Shown: positions 24,497 to 33,956, counted from the stretch's first letter. The stretch: DNA of 64,000 nt from Gyrodactylus bullatarudis (GCA_012064415.1 SSNU01000327.1:519305-583304), one strand, 5' to 3'. A program made the numbers and translations. The notes: generated by a model from the sequence alone, not told the origin.

Positions 24497-24640
24497 GACT
24501 TGCATTGGATGTTGGACGAGTGGATTGAGTATTAAACTACAATGCGAGAGGTTCAAATCCCAGATTGTGGTATACTGACGAGTCCAAAAGAGGATGAAAC
24601 GCGCGTATATATCAACCATATATGTATACTTGGGTCATTT
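24497..24640 (+). mobile_element. tRNA-derived SINE-like element with hammerhead ribozyme, copy 2
   Basis: The plus-strand copy, in inverted orientation to copy 1 and about 50 bp away. It has an A-box match (TGGACGAGTGG, 24513-24523), a B box (GGTTCAAATCC, 24550-24560) and then a hammerhead motif. The two copies share the tRNA-like body, the ribozyme and the tail ATATATGTATACTT. The tRNA-like part resembles a Ser/Leu-type tRNA, but the acceptor stem is not formed, so this is not a functional tRNA gene. Confidence 0.75.
24568..24614 (+). ncRNA. Type I hammerhead ribozyme
   Basis: All core elements are present: CUGACGA (24575-24581), stem II GUCC/GGAU closing an AAAAGA loop (24582-24595, outer pair G-U), and GAAA (24596-24599). 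Helix III is minimal, inside the palindrome ACGCGCGU (24599-24606). The predicted cleavage triplet is GUA, ending at 24607. Helix I is formed by 24568-24574 with 24608-24614 (7 bp including one G-U). Very short or palindromic helix III is typical of type I hammerheads in animal retroelements, which often cleave best as dimers. Activity is inferred, not shown. Confidence 0.8.
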
Positions 24641-25049
24641 GGACAATATTCCATTTTATACCATAAGAACCTACCATCCTGGGCTGAAAAAACTCCAAAA
24701 AATTCAGATTTCAGGATTACTTCACTGAAACGAATTCAGAATCTAAAGTTCAGATAGAATTCTTTAGCCTGTTTTCTTTTCTTGAAAAAATTCTTTTGAT
24801 CACTTCAAAATCGACAAAAAATTTCCAGGTCTTTTGTAAAATCTTGGCTTTACTATCAGTTACAGTTGGTTGCGAAACTGATTGGCCACTCTAGTCCGAA
24901 AAAAACTGGTGCGTAATATATCGTGAAAAATATTACAAAATTCATTGGTGCACTTTCCGTTTAACTCATAATTTCAAGGGTAAAAAATTGAGTTTTTAAA
25001 GCTTTATTGTGAGGATTAGAGAGGTGTTAGAGTGTTTGAAAGTATCAAT
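24641..25049. other. Spacer between SINE-like pair and transposon
   Basis: About 400 bp of A+T-rich sequence with no frame or repeat that I can support. Confidence 0.5.
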
Positions 25050-25374
25050 CAGTCATTTTACGAAATTAGTGGACAATTTTTCGATATTAGAGGATTCGTT
25101 GACAAAATTAGTGGACAAGTTCCCAAAATTAGAATAATTGAAGGTGTAATTATCAAATGAGTTTCTCAAAATTAGTGTACATTTTCTCGAATTTAGTGGA
25201 CTGCTTACACAAAATTACTGGAGAGTTTTACAATATTAAGAGAATGAGATAATTACAGGTTAGGATCTATTCGAATTTAGTGGACAGTTTATCGAAATGT
25301 AGAGACATTATTTCGTCTTTAGTGGACAGTTTTTCAATATTAGTAAACAAGCTTTACGTAATTAGTGGAATTAT
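25050..25374 (+). repeat. Left terminal inverted repeat with iterated motif
   Basis: Within the arm the motif TTAGTGGAC recurs at 25066, 25108, 25193, 25277 and 25319, with variants at 25087, 25172 and 25362. It usually follows CGAA/CAAAA. Such iterated subterminal motifs are candidate transposase-binding sites. Confidence 0.9.
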
Positions 25375-25482
25375 AAAAAACTCAACCCCTTCGAAAGAAA
25401 GTAAAACAGTATGCTCATTGGTTGTTTCATTAGAGCTACAGTAATTTAGCTGATAGACTTGTAAAATCCTTCATTCGAAAAA

Positions 25483-26487
25483 ATGAGGAGTGTTATTGAC
25501 AACTCAAAAATTTCCATTGGTGTTAATATCCTCAATAGAAATGATGATATTGAAGCCTTATCGAGTTCACTAAATATATCAAGAAGTGCATCTTACAATT
25601 TACGAAAAAAATCTTTTTCGCATGAAGTAGGAGAATATGTTCCTTTTGAAACAAAGAAACGCGGACGTAAGCCAGTGCAAATTTCAGAAGAAATTAAGGC
25701 AAGATTTATTCAAGAAATCACAAACGATTGCCTTCTTACAAGAGAGGAATTGAAAGAAATACTCCAGATTTCATATAGACAACTAAATAATCTTTTCAAG
25801 GAATGCAAGGTTACAAGAAAACGAGTCAGAGTTCTCTATGAAGTACAAGATGATTTAGAAACACTTAATGTCCGAAGAGATTATGCTAACTGGTTTTACA
25901 CTGAAAATCATCAAGACATTCAAAACTTATTTTTTCTCGACGAATCTGGATTCAATATCCATACACAGAAAGAATACGGATGGAGTATTACTGGTAAATT
26001 AATTTTTGACATTTTAGGAGAAACACCTGTTATAAACGTTGCTAGAAGAAGAAGAAATAAGACATTATTGATGGTGATTGGAACTCGAGGTATTCTAGCA
26101 AGCAAAGTTTTCGATGGAGCATGCAACGGCCAATTGTTACAAAATTTCATAATTGATTCAATAAATTTTTTAGCTCCATTAAACAGTACTATAGTTATGG
26201 ATAATGTTAGATTTCATAAATCTCCTATTGTCAGGGCTGCTTTTCGAGACGACATCAGAAAAAAATTTTTACCAAGATATTCTCCGCAGCTTAATCCGAT
26301 AGAGGAAATTTTTAGTCAATTGAAAAGTATCTTCAAGAGCCTGAGAACAAGAACGAATGAGGAATTGCAACAAAATATTGAAATTTCTATAGCTAGAATT
26401 GAACATAATGATTTCACTCCGTATTACGAGAGCATGTTAAAATATATGAGAAAAGCCTTGAGGGAAGAACCATTCAGGGCAACGTAA
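25483..26487 (+). CDS. DDE transposase of the Tc1/mariner/IS630 superfamily
   Basis: A cut-and-paste transposase of 334 aa in one exon. The N-terminal part (about 20-115) looks like paired helix-turn-helix DNA-binding domains joined by a basic GRPR-like linker (KKRGRKP, about 58-64). The catalytic triad is D153 (FLDESGFN), D240 (VMDNVRFHK) and E274 or E275 (YSPQLNPIEEIF). This gives 33 or 34 residues between the last two acids, depending on which glutamate is used. The frame has no stop or shift and the gene sits centrally between long inverted repeats, so it may still encode active enzyme. The subfamily was not determined; the LDESGFN...GW style is shared with IS630-like members of the superfamily. 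Confidence 0.93.
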   Translation: MRSVIDNSKISIGVNILNRNDDIEALSSSLNISRSASYNLRKKSFSHEVGEYVPFETKKRGRKPVQISEEIKARFIQEITNDCLLTREELKEILQISYRQLNNLFKECKVTRKRVRVLYEVQDDLETLNVRRDYANWFYTENHQDIQNLFFLDESGFNIHTQKEYGWSITGKLIFDILGETPVINVARRRRNKTLLMVIGTRGILASKVFDGACNGQLLQNFIIDSINFLAPLNSTIVMDNVRFHKSPIVRAAFRDDIRKKFLPRYSPQLNPIEEIFSQLKSIFKSLRTRTNEELQQNIEISIARIEHNDFTPYYESMLKYMRKALREEPFRAT

Positions 26488-26546
26488 AATAAATATTTTG
26501 GTATTATATATTATCCATTTATTACATTAAAAAATAGCTTGGAAAA

Positions 26547-26871
26547 ATAATTCCACTAATTACGTAAAGCTTGTTTACTAATATTGAAAAACTGTCCACT
26601 AAAGACGAAATAATGTCTCTACATTTCGATAAACTGTCCACTAAATTCGAATAGATCCTAACCTGTAATTATCTCATTCTCTTAATATTGTAAAACTCTC
26701 CAGTAATTTTGTGTAAGCAGTCCACTAAATTCGAGAAAATGTACACTAATTTTGAGAAACTCATTTGATAATTACACCTTCAATTATTCTAATTTTGGGA
26801 ACTTGTCCACTAATTTTGTCAACGAATCCTCTAATATCGAAAAATTGTCCACTAATTTCGTAAAATGACTG
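26547..26871 (-). repeat. Right terminal inverted repeat
   Basis: Reverse complement of the left arm with the same length and the same series of TTAGTGGAC motifs, read as GTCCACTAA on the plus strand. The outer end is ACTG followed by TA. Confidence 0.92.
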
Positions 26872-27516
26872 TAATACAAAGAGCATTAAAGCTTCACTTA
26901 AAAAGCACTCTAAAAAACCTTTTTTATGTATGTCTACTTGAAAGCAACTGATCCAGATCATATTTTATTGAAAATCTGTATTTTTATCAGGGAATACTAA
27001 ACAATCATGCATTTATTAAGATGAATCAATGAAAATTGGAACAGAAAATTTTAATCTGTTTCGAGAAAAAATACATTTGATAAAGTGTACCAAAAAACTT
27101 TAGTCTCTTAGTAGTACAAGAAAAAATGTATTTTGGATTCTCTCCATGAAATAAATCAAAATTAATTTTTATTTCTATCTCTCACACTGCTCTCACAAGA
27201 GAAGAAGAAATTTATTTTTTATCGAGAAATTTCAAAAAAAACCAACAACAATTCAAAAATTTACAACTCAACTTCTTTATTGATAGGTCTCAATCATTAA
27301 TTCTATGAGATTTAACTAGATTCAATAATATCAATCAAGATTTGAAGACAAGAATCATTTTTGACTAAACCTCTTTTGGGTCTTTGTGCATTTCAATGAA
27401 GTATAGTATTTATTACTTGAAACTGGTGCAGTTCAATAGGGAAAATGTGCAGTGAATTTGAAAAAAAATAGAAACTTTGGGTAAAACTCGAGCAAAATAA
27501 GATAAATTAAAGCTAA
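26872..27516. other. Intergenic, nothing supported
   Basis: A+T-rich sequence to the right of the transposon; no gene or defined repeat seen. Confidence 0.5.
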
Positions 27517-27823
27517 TTGATATGAAGTTGGGAATCTATGATTTTCACAGAAATCTCGATTTTTTCATCAAGAATTCGAATTTGTTAAAGGTTTTTTGGA
27601 ATCCTACTCATGTTGCCCACTTTTACCATTTGAAGAAAAAAAATTATTTTTATGAACAATATGGTCATTTTTCAAATTCCCATTTGGCGCAAAAATCTCA
27701 TTTTTATGAAATTGGAACTGAAAATTTTTATTGATTTGAAAGTGGGAGGTTGATCAAAAGAGGTTTTTAGATTAGGCAAGAAAATCAATTCAACTGAATC
27801 ATAGATTCCCAACTTCATATCAA
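27517..27823. mobile_element. Foldback-family element, internally deleted copy
   Basis: The 25-bp ends are inverted copies (TTGATATGAAGTTGGGAATC at 27517, its complement ending at 27823). The interior matches the left arm of the complete foldback element at 50978, including ATCAAGAATTCGAATTTG and the GTGGGAGGTTGATCAAAAG stretch. Most of the right arm is missing. Confidence 0.65.
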
Positions 27824-29719
27824 CCAACTTTTGAAATAAATAATTGAATTTTCCAAAGATCCCTGTCATCTTTAACACCCAAAATCTTTACAGACTTTCA
27901 TTTTTTTGGGGAAATTTGGAAATTCAATGAATTGCCCAATTTTCTTCATATTAACATCGATGAAATGAAAACTAATCCCTTGCGGTGAGTTTTCATACCA
28001 TCGATAATATAAAGACCAACACGATTCAAAGTAAACTTAGAGAGAAATAAGAGGGGACAACTGTTCTCTAATTTAACCGAAAAATATTGAGTCCTTTGCA
28101 AGAACATTAAATTCTAATCTTTACAATATCTTTATATAACTTTTTTTTCTCTTCATCAAAAAAAAGTTGATCGTTACTCACCTATAAAAGGGTGATAATT
28201 TTTGTGAGTGAATGCTTTCAAGAAAGAGTCTTGATCAGTTGAATAAAAACAAACTGATTGTCTAACAAGATTCTCTTGTCTGCTTTTCAATTTTTAAGTT
28301 GTGTGTGTCTCTCTCTAATTCTTTGCTGCTAAAAAATGATCCAAAGAAGAAAGAATCAGTTGAGAAAGATTTCAATCTCTTAAACAAGTTGGAAATATCG
28401 ATTGATCCAGTCTCGTTATTATGCCTGATCTTATTCATGCATAATTATGAAACAGAAGATTGAAAAAAGTAGTAATCCCCCGTCTTATTTCATTCAAATT
28501 TTAAAACACTCATTGCTTACAGTCTCTTCGTCATTAATATAAGCTATGATAAACAAAATATGACGTTGATTGAACAAAGTAGTGCTCTGTTCTTTTAGTT
28601 TTATTGATTAGTTCGTCTTTTGGTATTTATTGGCCGCTTCTCATCAAATAATAATAATAATAATTTTGTTGATTTCTAATATTTAAATCAATTTAATGCA
28701 CCTTTTCTTGGACGACGTGAGTTTTTCTCAACCTCTATGGCCAAATTCGAAATGTCAGTATTGAATTACTTAAAATCTTCGTAATCGATAAAAGTTTTGA
28801 GCTTAAACATTGAAAAAGTAGATATTTGGCGTTGAAGAATAACATATTCTAGGAAATATATTTTCAGTCTCATGGTGGCAATTAATATAGCCTAACTCCT
28901 GAATTCTTTAATCCTTTGCGTAACATGATGCGTGCATTTAGTATGAGCACTGAGTAGGAGAGAGGACAGACAAAAACATTTCTTTCTCTCTTGGATTTTT
29001 CCCTTTTATTCAATTATCAATTCTTTTCACTATCCTCTTTTTAATAATTAAAATTAACTCAGAGAAAATTTAGGAATAGAAATGCATTATTTATTATTGG
29101 AACCAAAGAAATTGCATTTATGATGAAAGATATAGAGCTTCCCGTAAAATCTGTTCATGTGCCTATAGCTCATCAGTCGACCACCGCTGTTCGTTAATCT
29201 CACAAGCTTTACATGTTATTTTAATAGGAATAGAACATGAATAGACCAAAACTTTTATCTCAGTTTCTTGAACAAGGGTGGCTAATGAATTTCGCTGAGA
29301 TTTGAAATTGTTTCAGAAAACGCTTATAACGAATACGCGATTTTTTTCAAAAACCAACTTTTAGTTTAGAAGATATTGTCCCAAGATATGAGTCATATGA
29401 GTTCTGGATGATCAGATTTTCGAATTTTACGAGTATGGTTTCTAGATGAAAGTTTCACTTTTTATCTCTTAGATCTCTGTGAGTGGTTTTTCAAAAACGA
29501 GTCATTTTTAAATTGTAATAACTTTTCAATAAATTATTGTAGCTCATTCGAGAGAATATTATTTTCAGTTTCTGTAAAACAGAATTATAGCTTTACAAGG
29601 TTACTTGTCTCCAGCGGAGCTTGAAGGGTTAAAAGTTGGATCAAGAGAAAAATATATTTCTTTTCTTAGTTAATTTAAGCGGGTTATAAAGAATGAATGA
29701 ATAATGAAAATTAAATAAA
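27824..29719. other. Intergenic, no gene supported
   Basis: Nearly 1.9 kb of A+T-rich sequence downstream of UTP6. Only short chance open frames are present. Confidence 0.5.
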
Positions 29720-29725
29720 TTTATT
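29720..29725 (-). terminator. Poly(A) signal of UTP6
   Basis: AATAAA on the minus strand, 20-25 bp past the UTP6 stop codon. Confidence 0.55.
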
Positions 29726-29744
29726 CAGGGAAAATAAAAAGTAT

Positions 29745-31642
29745 CTACATCATTAGAGTTTGTTCTCTAAACCTGGAGACAAGGTGAGGTTCAAGATACT
29801 TTTCAGCCTCGTACTTGATCATGGGCAGTTCATTGTAATGTCCCAATTTTTCCTTTATCCTAGCGTAAATTGTCCACAAGTTGACAGACTTTGATTTCCA
29901 TCGAGAGTTGAGGAAAAACAATTTGAGACATTCCATAGTCCGTTCAAGATGTTCTTGATTAACTGATTCCTCATTTGGGAGAAAGAGGGCTGTGAGACGA
30001 TAATGGATGAGTTCATCAAGTTCCTTGCAATTTCCAGGATCACTGACCAACATCTCCTCGTGAATTTCATCTGAAAAAAGAGTACATCTCAAAAGATGTG
30101 AAATCGAGAGGAAATACAAATGGCTTACTTAAAAATTCATAAAGTTTCTCTAAGGATTTGTTCAGGGTTAAATTCTTGGCCTTTTCCAGGTGTGCAGAGA
30201 ATTTCGAAGAAACCAACTTTTTCTCAGTGACAGGTTGAGTCTGTTTACTGTTTGAATTCTTGTAGTAATCCTCACTAGAATGATAGAAAATGATATGATT
30301 TCAATGCTTGTTCATTGGTATTGATAAATTACTTTTAGAATTCAAGTTTAAAAATTTTATTTTTTTAGTCAGTAACTATACTTACTAGCAAGTAAATTTA
30401 TTATAGAAAATAATTTTGGTTTTTTAATGGAGATGTATAATTATTGAATACTCGATTGTATAGAGACGATGGAAGCATTATTAAATTACAGGCCAAGAAA
30501 AAAACTCACAATGATGAGATAAACTTGTTTGCCAATTCATTGTTGAAGTAGTCAGGAAATTCTTGAATCAACAGTTTTATATTCTTGAAAAGAGTCTGAA
30601 ACTTGTGTGAATTCTCATTCAAGTCATTCTGCATTAATTCGTTAGTTTTTTCAAGAATTGCTTCAATATTCTCTCCACGAATAATGGCATCAACATTTTC
30701 CTCGACAAAGCTCATCATGAGTTTGGCTTCATCGTATCGACGAGATCTTTCAATTTCCTCCACACGACGCTTGGCCTTTTTATCAGCAGAATATTCAACC
30801 TCCTCCTCGGCAACATCCTCTAAAAGGGTTTTCTGATACACTGAAATGTTATTCCTGAAAAAGTCGACTAAATTAATTTGCAATTTGAAAAGATTCAGTA
30901 TAAGTTTAGGGTGGTCTTCATTGAAAAGGATGCCTCTGGAGAGCAATTCGTTACATTCTCGTAACTCTACGAGATAGGCTTTGTCCCAAATAATTCTTTT
31001 CTCTTGTATCAAACCCACCGTAGCATCTTGCATCATGGCTATTTCGTGTTTAATGACATTGGAACGAGAATCACTGGCACTTTCAATGCTTGCCTTTGCT
31101 TCTCTCTTCAAGCCATATAAATCCTCTTTTTCGTTAAAAATTTTATTAGAAAGACTTCGAGCTGTTGCGGACATGGCGATTCTCAGTCGGTAATCTGCAG
31201 CCATAATCCAAAATTCTGGGTTTGTTCGTCCATGGACTTGAAGGAAACGATTCCAGAGTACTTTTAACGAAGAATGACGATCGATTTTCTCAAGGAAATA
31301 TATTGCTCTAAGCCAAACATTTGGATCTGATTGAAAACGATAACAAGCTTCTTTGTGCAATTTAGCGAGATTAGTTATGATATTTCTTTCAATTTTTGAC
31401 TTTTGCTCAAAGTTTTTCTTTTTTGCTCTCTTTATGGCGATTAATTTAAGAAATAATATTTCAGAATTGATGTATCCTTCGTAATCGACAATCTTTCTGT
31501 TGCTTTTGTTCACATTATACTCATGTTTTCTTCGCAAACTGATGATATGGCGTAGTTCACTGGTTGTAAAAAGTTTCAAGTTCTTGAGTAAAACTATTTC
31601 ATCAAGACCTTGTTCGATCTTTTCTTCAACAAACTCTGCCAT
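29745..31642 (-). CDS. UTP6: U3 snoRNA-associated protein 6 (small-subunit processome)
   Basis: UTP6 is a nucleolar HAT-repeat scaffold of the UTP-B part of the small-subunit processome, needed for 18S pre-rRNA processing. Exons on the minus strand are 30510-31642, 30129-30274 and 29745-30070 (534 aa; human about 597). The N-terminus carries the family pattern: MAEFVEEKIEQGLDE, then FTTSELRHIISLRRKHEY, a DYEGYINSEILFLKLI segment and a run of basic residues. HAT-like repeats follow, with WLRAIYFLE and FWIMAADYR. The C-terminal two exons are more divergent but keep frame at both junctions and end in helical HAT-like sequence. The start ATG lies 96 bp from the divergent MRPL45 ATG. FCF1, another processome factor, is only 2.3 kb away. 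Confidence 0.9.
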
Positions 31643-31738
31643 GAGTTATTTTTTATAATTTCATACAAGTAAAACATAAACGATTTTTACAGATGCAAAG
31701 TAAAACTCAATCTCTTTTGATAATTGTTAATTTCAAAT
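31643..31738. promoter_or_regulatory. Divergent promoter of UTP6 and MRPL45
   Basis: The 96-bp spacer between the two start codons must contain both transcription starts or overlap them. No TATA box is evident. Confidence 0.45.
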
Positions 31739-32673
31739 ATGTTCAATAAATTAACGTTGATACAGATTCCAGTTCGAAGTATTCGTCACAAGCCATGGAA
31801 TCCACGATTTCGACTCATGCGTAAATACCAACCCTTTGAGTTTGATAATTCTCATGATGATTACTTCAAGTATCCCAATTTAAATCCTCCATCTCCAATT
31901 GAAATTAAAGAATACCTTAGGAAACAAGGCAAACTTCCAAATAATGATTTTACAGACAAGCTTCTCATGAGCTCGCATTCGGGAGCTGTCTTTGAGCCGT
32001 ATGAGCCTCCGGAGAATATTGAGAATCAAAGTTATCTTTCTGGAAAATCAGTCTCCAAAGTGGTTGATAAGGGTAAAGACATGGCAACTAGAATGAATAC
32101 AGTTCGTAAGCTTAAAAAATATGAACCCTCTTATGATGATAATTCCTTTATATACGCTGCTTCTAATATACTCAAAAATGGTTATGAAGAGCTTACTAAA
32201 CCGAATCGAGATCTCCTCAATTTAAATCAATTCTTCACAGAACGAGGTCTCACTCAGATTAATGAACCGCTAAGGTTCAAGACATTTTTTTATGAATTTA
32301 TTGAGAATGTTGAACCTCCAGGGATTGTCAATATTCAAATTAACGAAGTTCACTCAAAAGAAGACTTGTTCGCTCAAATTACCGTCAGATTTAACACTAA
32401 GCAGGTAAATTTTATTCATTACTAAAATGAAAATTCTGTATTCAATCCTTTAAAATATTTTTATTTCAGAAAACAGCAATATTCGATAGATTTGGTAGAT
32501 TAATCTATGGTTCTCCTACTGAAGTCAGTAATCAATTGGAATACATTGTCTTTGAAAAGCATATAACAGAGGAAAATTCCGCTTGGAAGATTCATGATAA
32601 ACTCGAGTTGAAGGCAAAGAAGCGTGAAAGTGGGTACAAGTTTAATTTGACTTTTGTTGAAAACTGTCAATAG
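31739..32673 (+). CDS. MRPL45: Mitochondrial ribosomal protein L45
   Basis: A large-subunit mitoribosome protein of the Tim44-like fold, located near the polypeptide exit tunnel and contacting the inner membrane. Exons are 31739-32404 and 32470-32673, giving 289 aa (human about 306). The ATG at 31739 was chosen because it opens a basic, hydrophobic targeting-like N-terminus (MFNKLTLIQIPVRSIRHKPW). The upstream in-frame stretch has no ATG. The C-terminal half has the Tim44/MRPL45 pattern: FDRFGRLIYGSP, then LEYIVFEKHI and WKIHDKLELK. It sits head-to-head with UTP6 and tail-to-tail with the calaxin gene, 54 bp between the two stop codons. Confidence 0.93.
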
Positions 32674-32727
32674 TTTCAAGCCATTTCAAATTTCTTTATA
32701 TTCTCCCAGAGCAGGGGAAAGAAATTT

Positions 32728-33405
32728 TCAATTTTCTAGTGTAAAATAAATAAATTTACTCAAAAAACAGACTTTGTCTTCTGGCAAAAGTTGACCTAAT
32801 AACTCCAACATGATTGGACTCTGATTGACTGCATTCAGGTAATCATCAAGGGTTATTTTCCCATTCCTATCAAAATCCAAAAGGCGAGATGAAATTTCAA
32901 TCAGATCCCGGATGCACTCCTCTGGGTCATCTTCAAATCCTCGGATTTCACACGATTTTAAAAGTTGAAACATTTCTTCCTTCGAGATGATCCCATCACC
33001 ATTAAGGTCGTACATTTTGAATGCAACTTGACAAAAAAAATTTGAAAATTCAAGTAAAAACATACTAGCCGCCTTCTCATTGAGATTGCCCCTTAGTATT
33101 TTGTCCAGGATACTGATCCATTCATCTGGACTGATGATTCCGTCACCGTCTTCGTCGAAGATGCGAAAAACTCGCTCCATAAAGAAGCTATCAGTCATGT
33201 CAAAGTATTCATGGAGAATATCCTTGAGTAGGTTTTTATCCAAAGATCTTGTCGGTGTATTCAAAATAGAAATGTAAAATAGTGAGAAAATCTGATCACA
33301 TTCATCCTTTGTGACTGGAATAAAGCTAAAGGCTATCTTACACCTTGTTCCTTTTGAGAAATTTTGACTGAGAACTTCAATTTCTCGTTTGACAACAGCA
33401 TTCAT
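32728..33405 (-). CDS. CLXN: Calaxin-like EF-hand protein (EFCAB1/CLXN)
   Basis: Calaxin is a calcium sensor bound to outer-arm dynein in motile cilia and sperm flagella. The minus-strand gene gives 212 aa (human 211) if a 39-nt intron at 33027-33065 is removed. Three EF-hand loops are complete: DEDGDGIISPDE, DLNGDGIISKEE and DFDRNGKITLDD. Each is preceded by a helix like that of calaxin, and DMTDSFFMERVFRIF and LRGNLNEK match the family closely. Without removing the 39 nt, 13 residues (SMFLLEFSNFFCQ) interrupt the entering helix of the second EF-hand. With removal, the spacing equals the human protein exactly. The last residues diverge. Other neuronal-calcium-sensor-like proteins are possible but fit less well. 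Confidence 0.88.
   Translation of the reverse strand: MNAVVKREIEVLSQNFSKGTRCKIAFSFIPVTKDECDQIFSLFYISILNTPTRSLDKNLLKDILHEYFDMTDSFFMERVFRIFDEDGDGIISPDEWISILDKILRGNLNEKAASMFLLEFSNFFCQVAFKMYDLNGDGIISKEEMFQLLKSCEIRGFEDDPEECIRDLIEISSRLLDFDRNGKITLDDYLNAVNQSPIMLELLGQLLPEDKVCFLSKFIYFTLEN
32745..32750 (+). terminator. Poly(A) signal of MRPL45, inside the calaxin 3' coding end
   Basis: AATAAA on the plus strand 72 bp after the MRPL45 stop. It lies within the last codons of the oppositely oriented calaxin gene, so the two mRNAs probably overlap antisense. Confidence 0.5.
33027..33065 (-). other. Probable 39-nt intron in the calaxin gene
   Basis: Minus-strand sequence begins GTATGT and ends in a T-rich tract followed by CAAG. 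The length is 13 codons with no stop, so retention leaves the frame open. Confidence 0.75.
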
Positions 33406-33533
33406 CCCTTTAGATGATTAATTCGTGTTTCTTTCGTTTCCAATGGTTTCCTAATGCTTCAGATGATAAATGCGAAATTTTGAATAAATTTAGTCTACAT
33501 TTAAACGCATGAGATCAATCAAGTATTTAAAAC
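33406..33533. promoter_or_regulatory. Divergent promoter of calaxin and Ly6 genes
   Basis: The two start codons are 128 bp apart on opposite strands. The spacer is A+T-rich, and no core element could be assigned. Confidence 0.4.
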
Positions 33534-33956
33534 ATGAAACTAATTTTATTCGCTGGAATAATATTTTTCAACTGCCTTGTATATGATAGTCTTGGTGCAC
33601 CAGGAACAGTAAAAGCTACAGTTAATGGCACAGGTAAAGGAATAAGATGCTACACATGTGGAAATTGTTACGATCCCTTTATTTTCTACCGATTTCGTGT
33701 TAGCAAAATGCCAGATTGTCAAGTATGTGAAAAGAAAGATATTTATGATATGGATAATATTTACCTGAGGACCCATCGATTTTGCAGGAAAAAGAATGAT
33801 TGCTCACCGGGAAATTATACTCTCAAGACTGGGGAGACAGTTTATGTGGATTGCTGTGAAAAAGAATTGTGCAATAAGGTTAAATTAACTGAGAAAAGCA
33901 ATTTTGTTTTGATGTCATGTTTATTTTTAACGATACAAATTATTTTAACATATTAA
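33534..33956 (+). CDS. Ly6/uPAR three-finger protein, probably GPI-anchored
   Basis: A single-exon 140-aa secreted or surface protein. It has a signal peptide (about 1-21, MKLILFAGIIFFNCLVY), a cysteine-rich core with ten cysteines and a hydrophobic C-terminus (about 121-140) fitting a GPI-anchor signal. The core opens with RCYTCGNC and closes with the family signature CCEKELCN. Members act as receptors, channel modulators or junction proteins; no specific role can be inferred. A possible N-glycosylation site is NGT near residue 31. The gene is tail-to-tail with FCF1, with only nine bases between the two stop codons. Confidence 0.85.
   Translation: MKLILFAGIIFFNCLVYDSLGAPGTVKATVNGTGKGIRCYTCGNCYDPFIFYRFRVSKMPDCQVCEKKDIYDMDNIYLRTHRFCRKKNDCSPGNYTLKTGETVYVDCCEKELCNKVKLTEKSNFVLMSCLFLTIQIILTY

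Larger units (their letters stand above)
25050..26871 (+). mobile_element. Tc1/mariner (IS630)-type DNA transposon with 325-bp TIRs
   Basis: An 1822-bp element bounded by inverted repeats that both begin CAGTCATTTTACG. The left arm (25050-25374) and right arm (26547-26871) are equal in length and almost identical. One uninterrupted transposase gene lies between them. The flanking dinucleotides are AT on the left and TA on the right, so the usual TA duplication is not intact. Near-identical arms and an open frame suggest a recent insertion. Confidence 0.93.

Noticed and set aside
24497..24570. A functional tRNA gene (Ser/Leu type)
   Set aside because: A and B boxes and an anticodon-like arm are present, but there is no acceptor stem or proper variable arm, and the sequence runs straight into the ribozyme.
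24542..24757. A 71-aa open frame starting inside the SINE-like copy 2
   Set aside because: It overlaps the B box and ribozyme and has no domain; the RNA features explain the sequence better.
29160..29190. CTGATGAG on the minus strand, a hammerhead core string
   Set aside because: No matching stem II or GAAA downstream; chance occurrence.
31724..31738. An upstream start for MRPL45 at 31724
   Set aside because: The codon there is TTG; the first ATG in frame is at 31739 and gives a typical targeting sequence.
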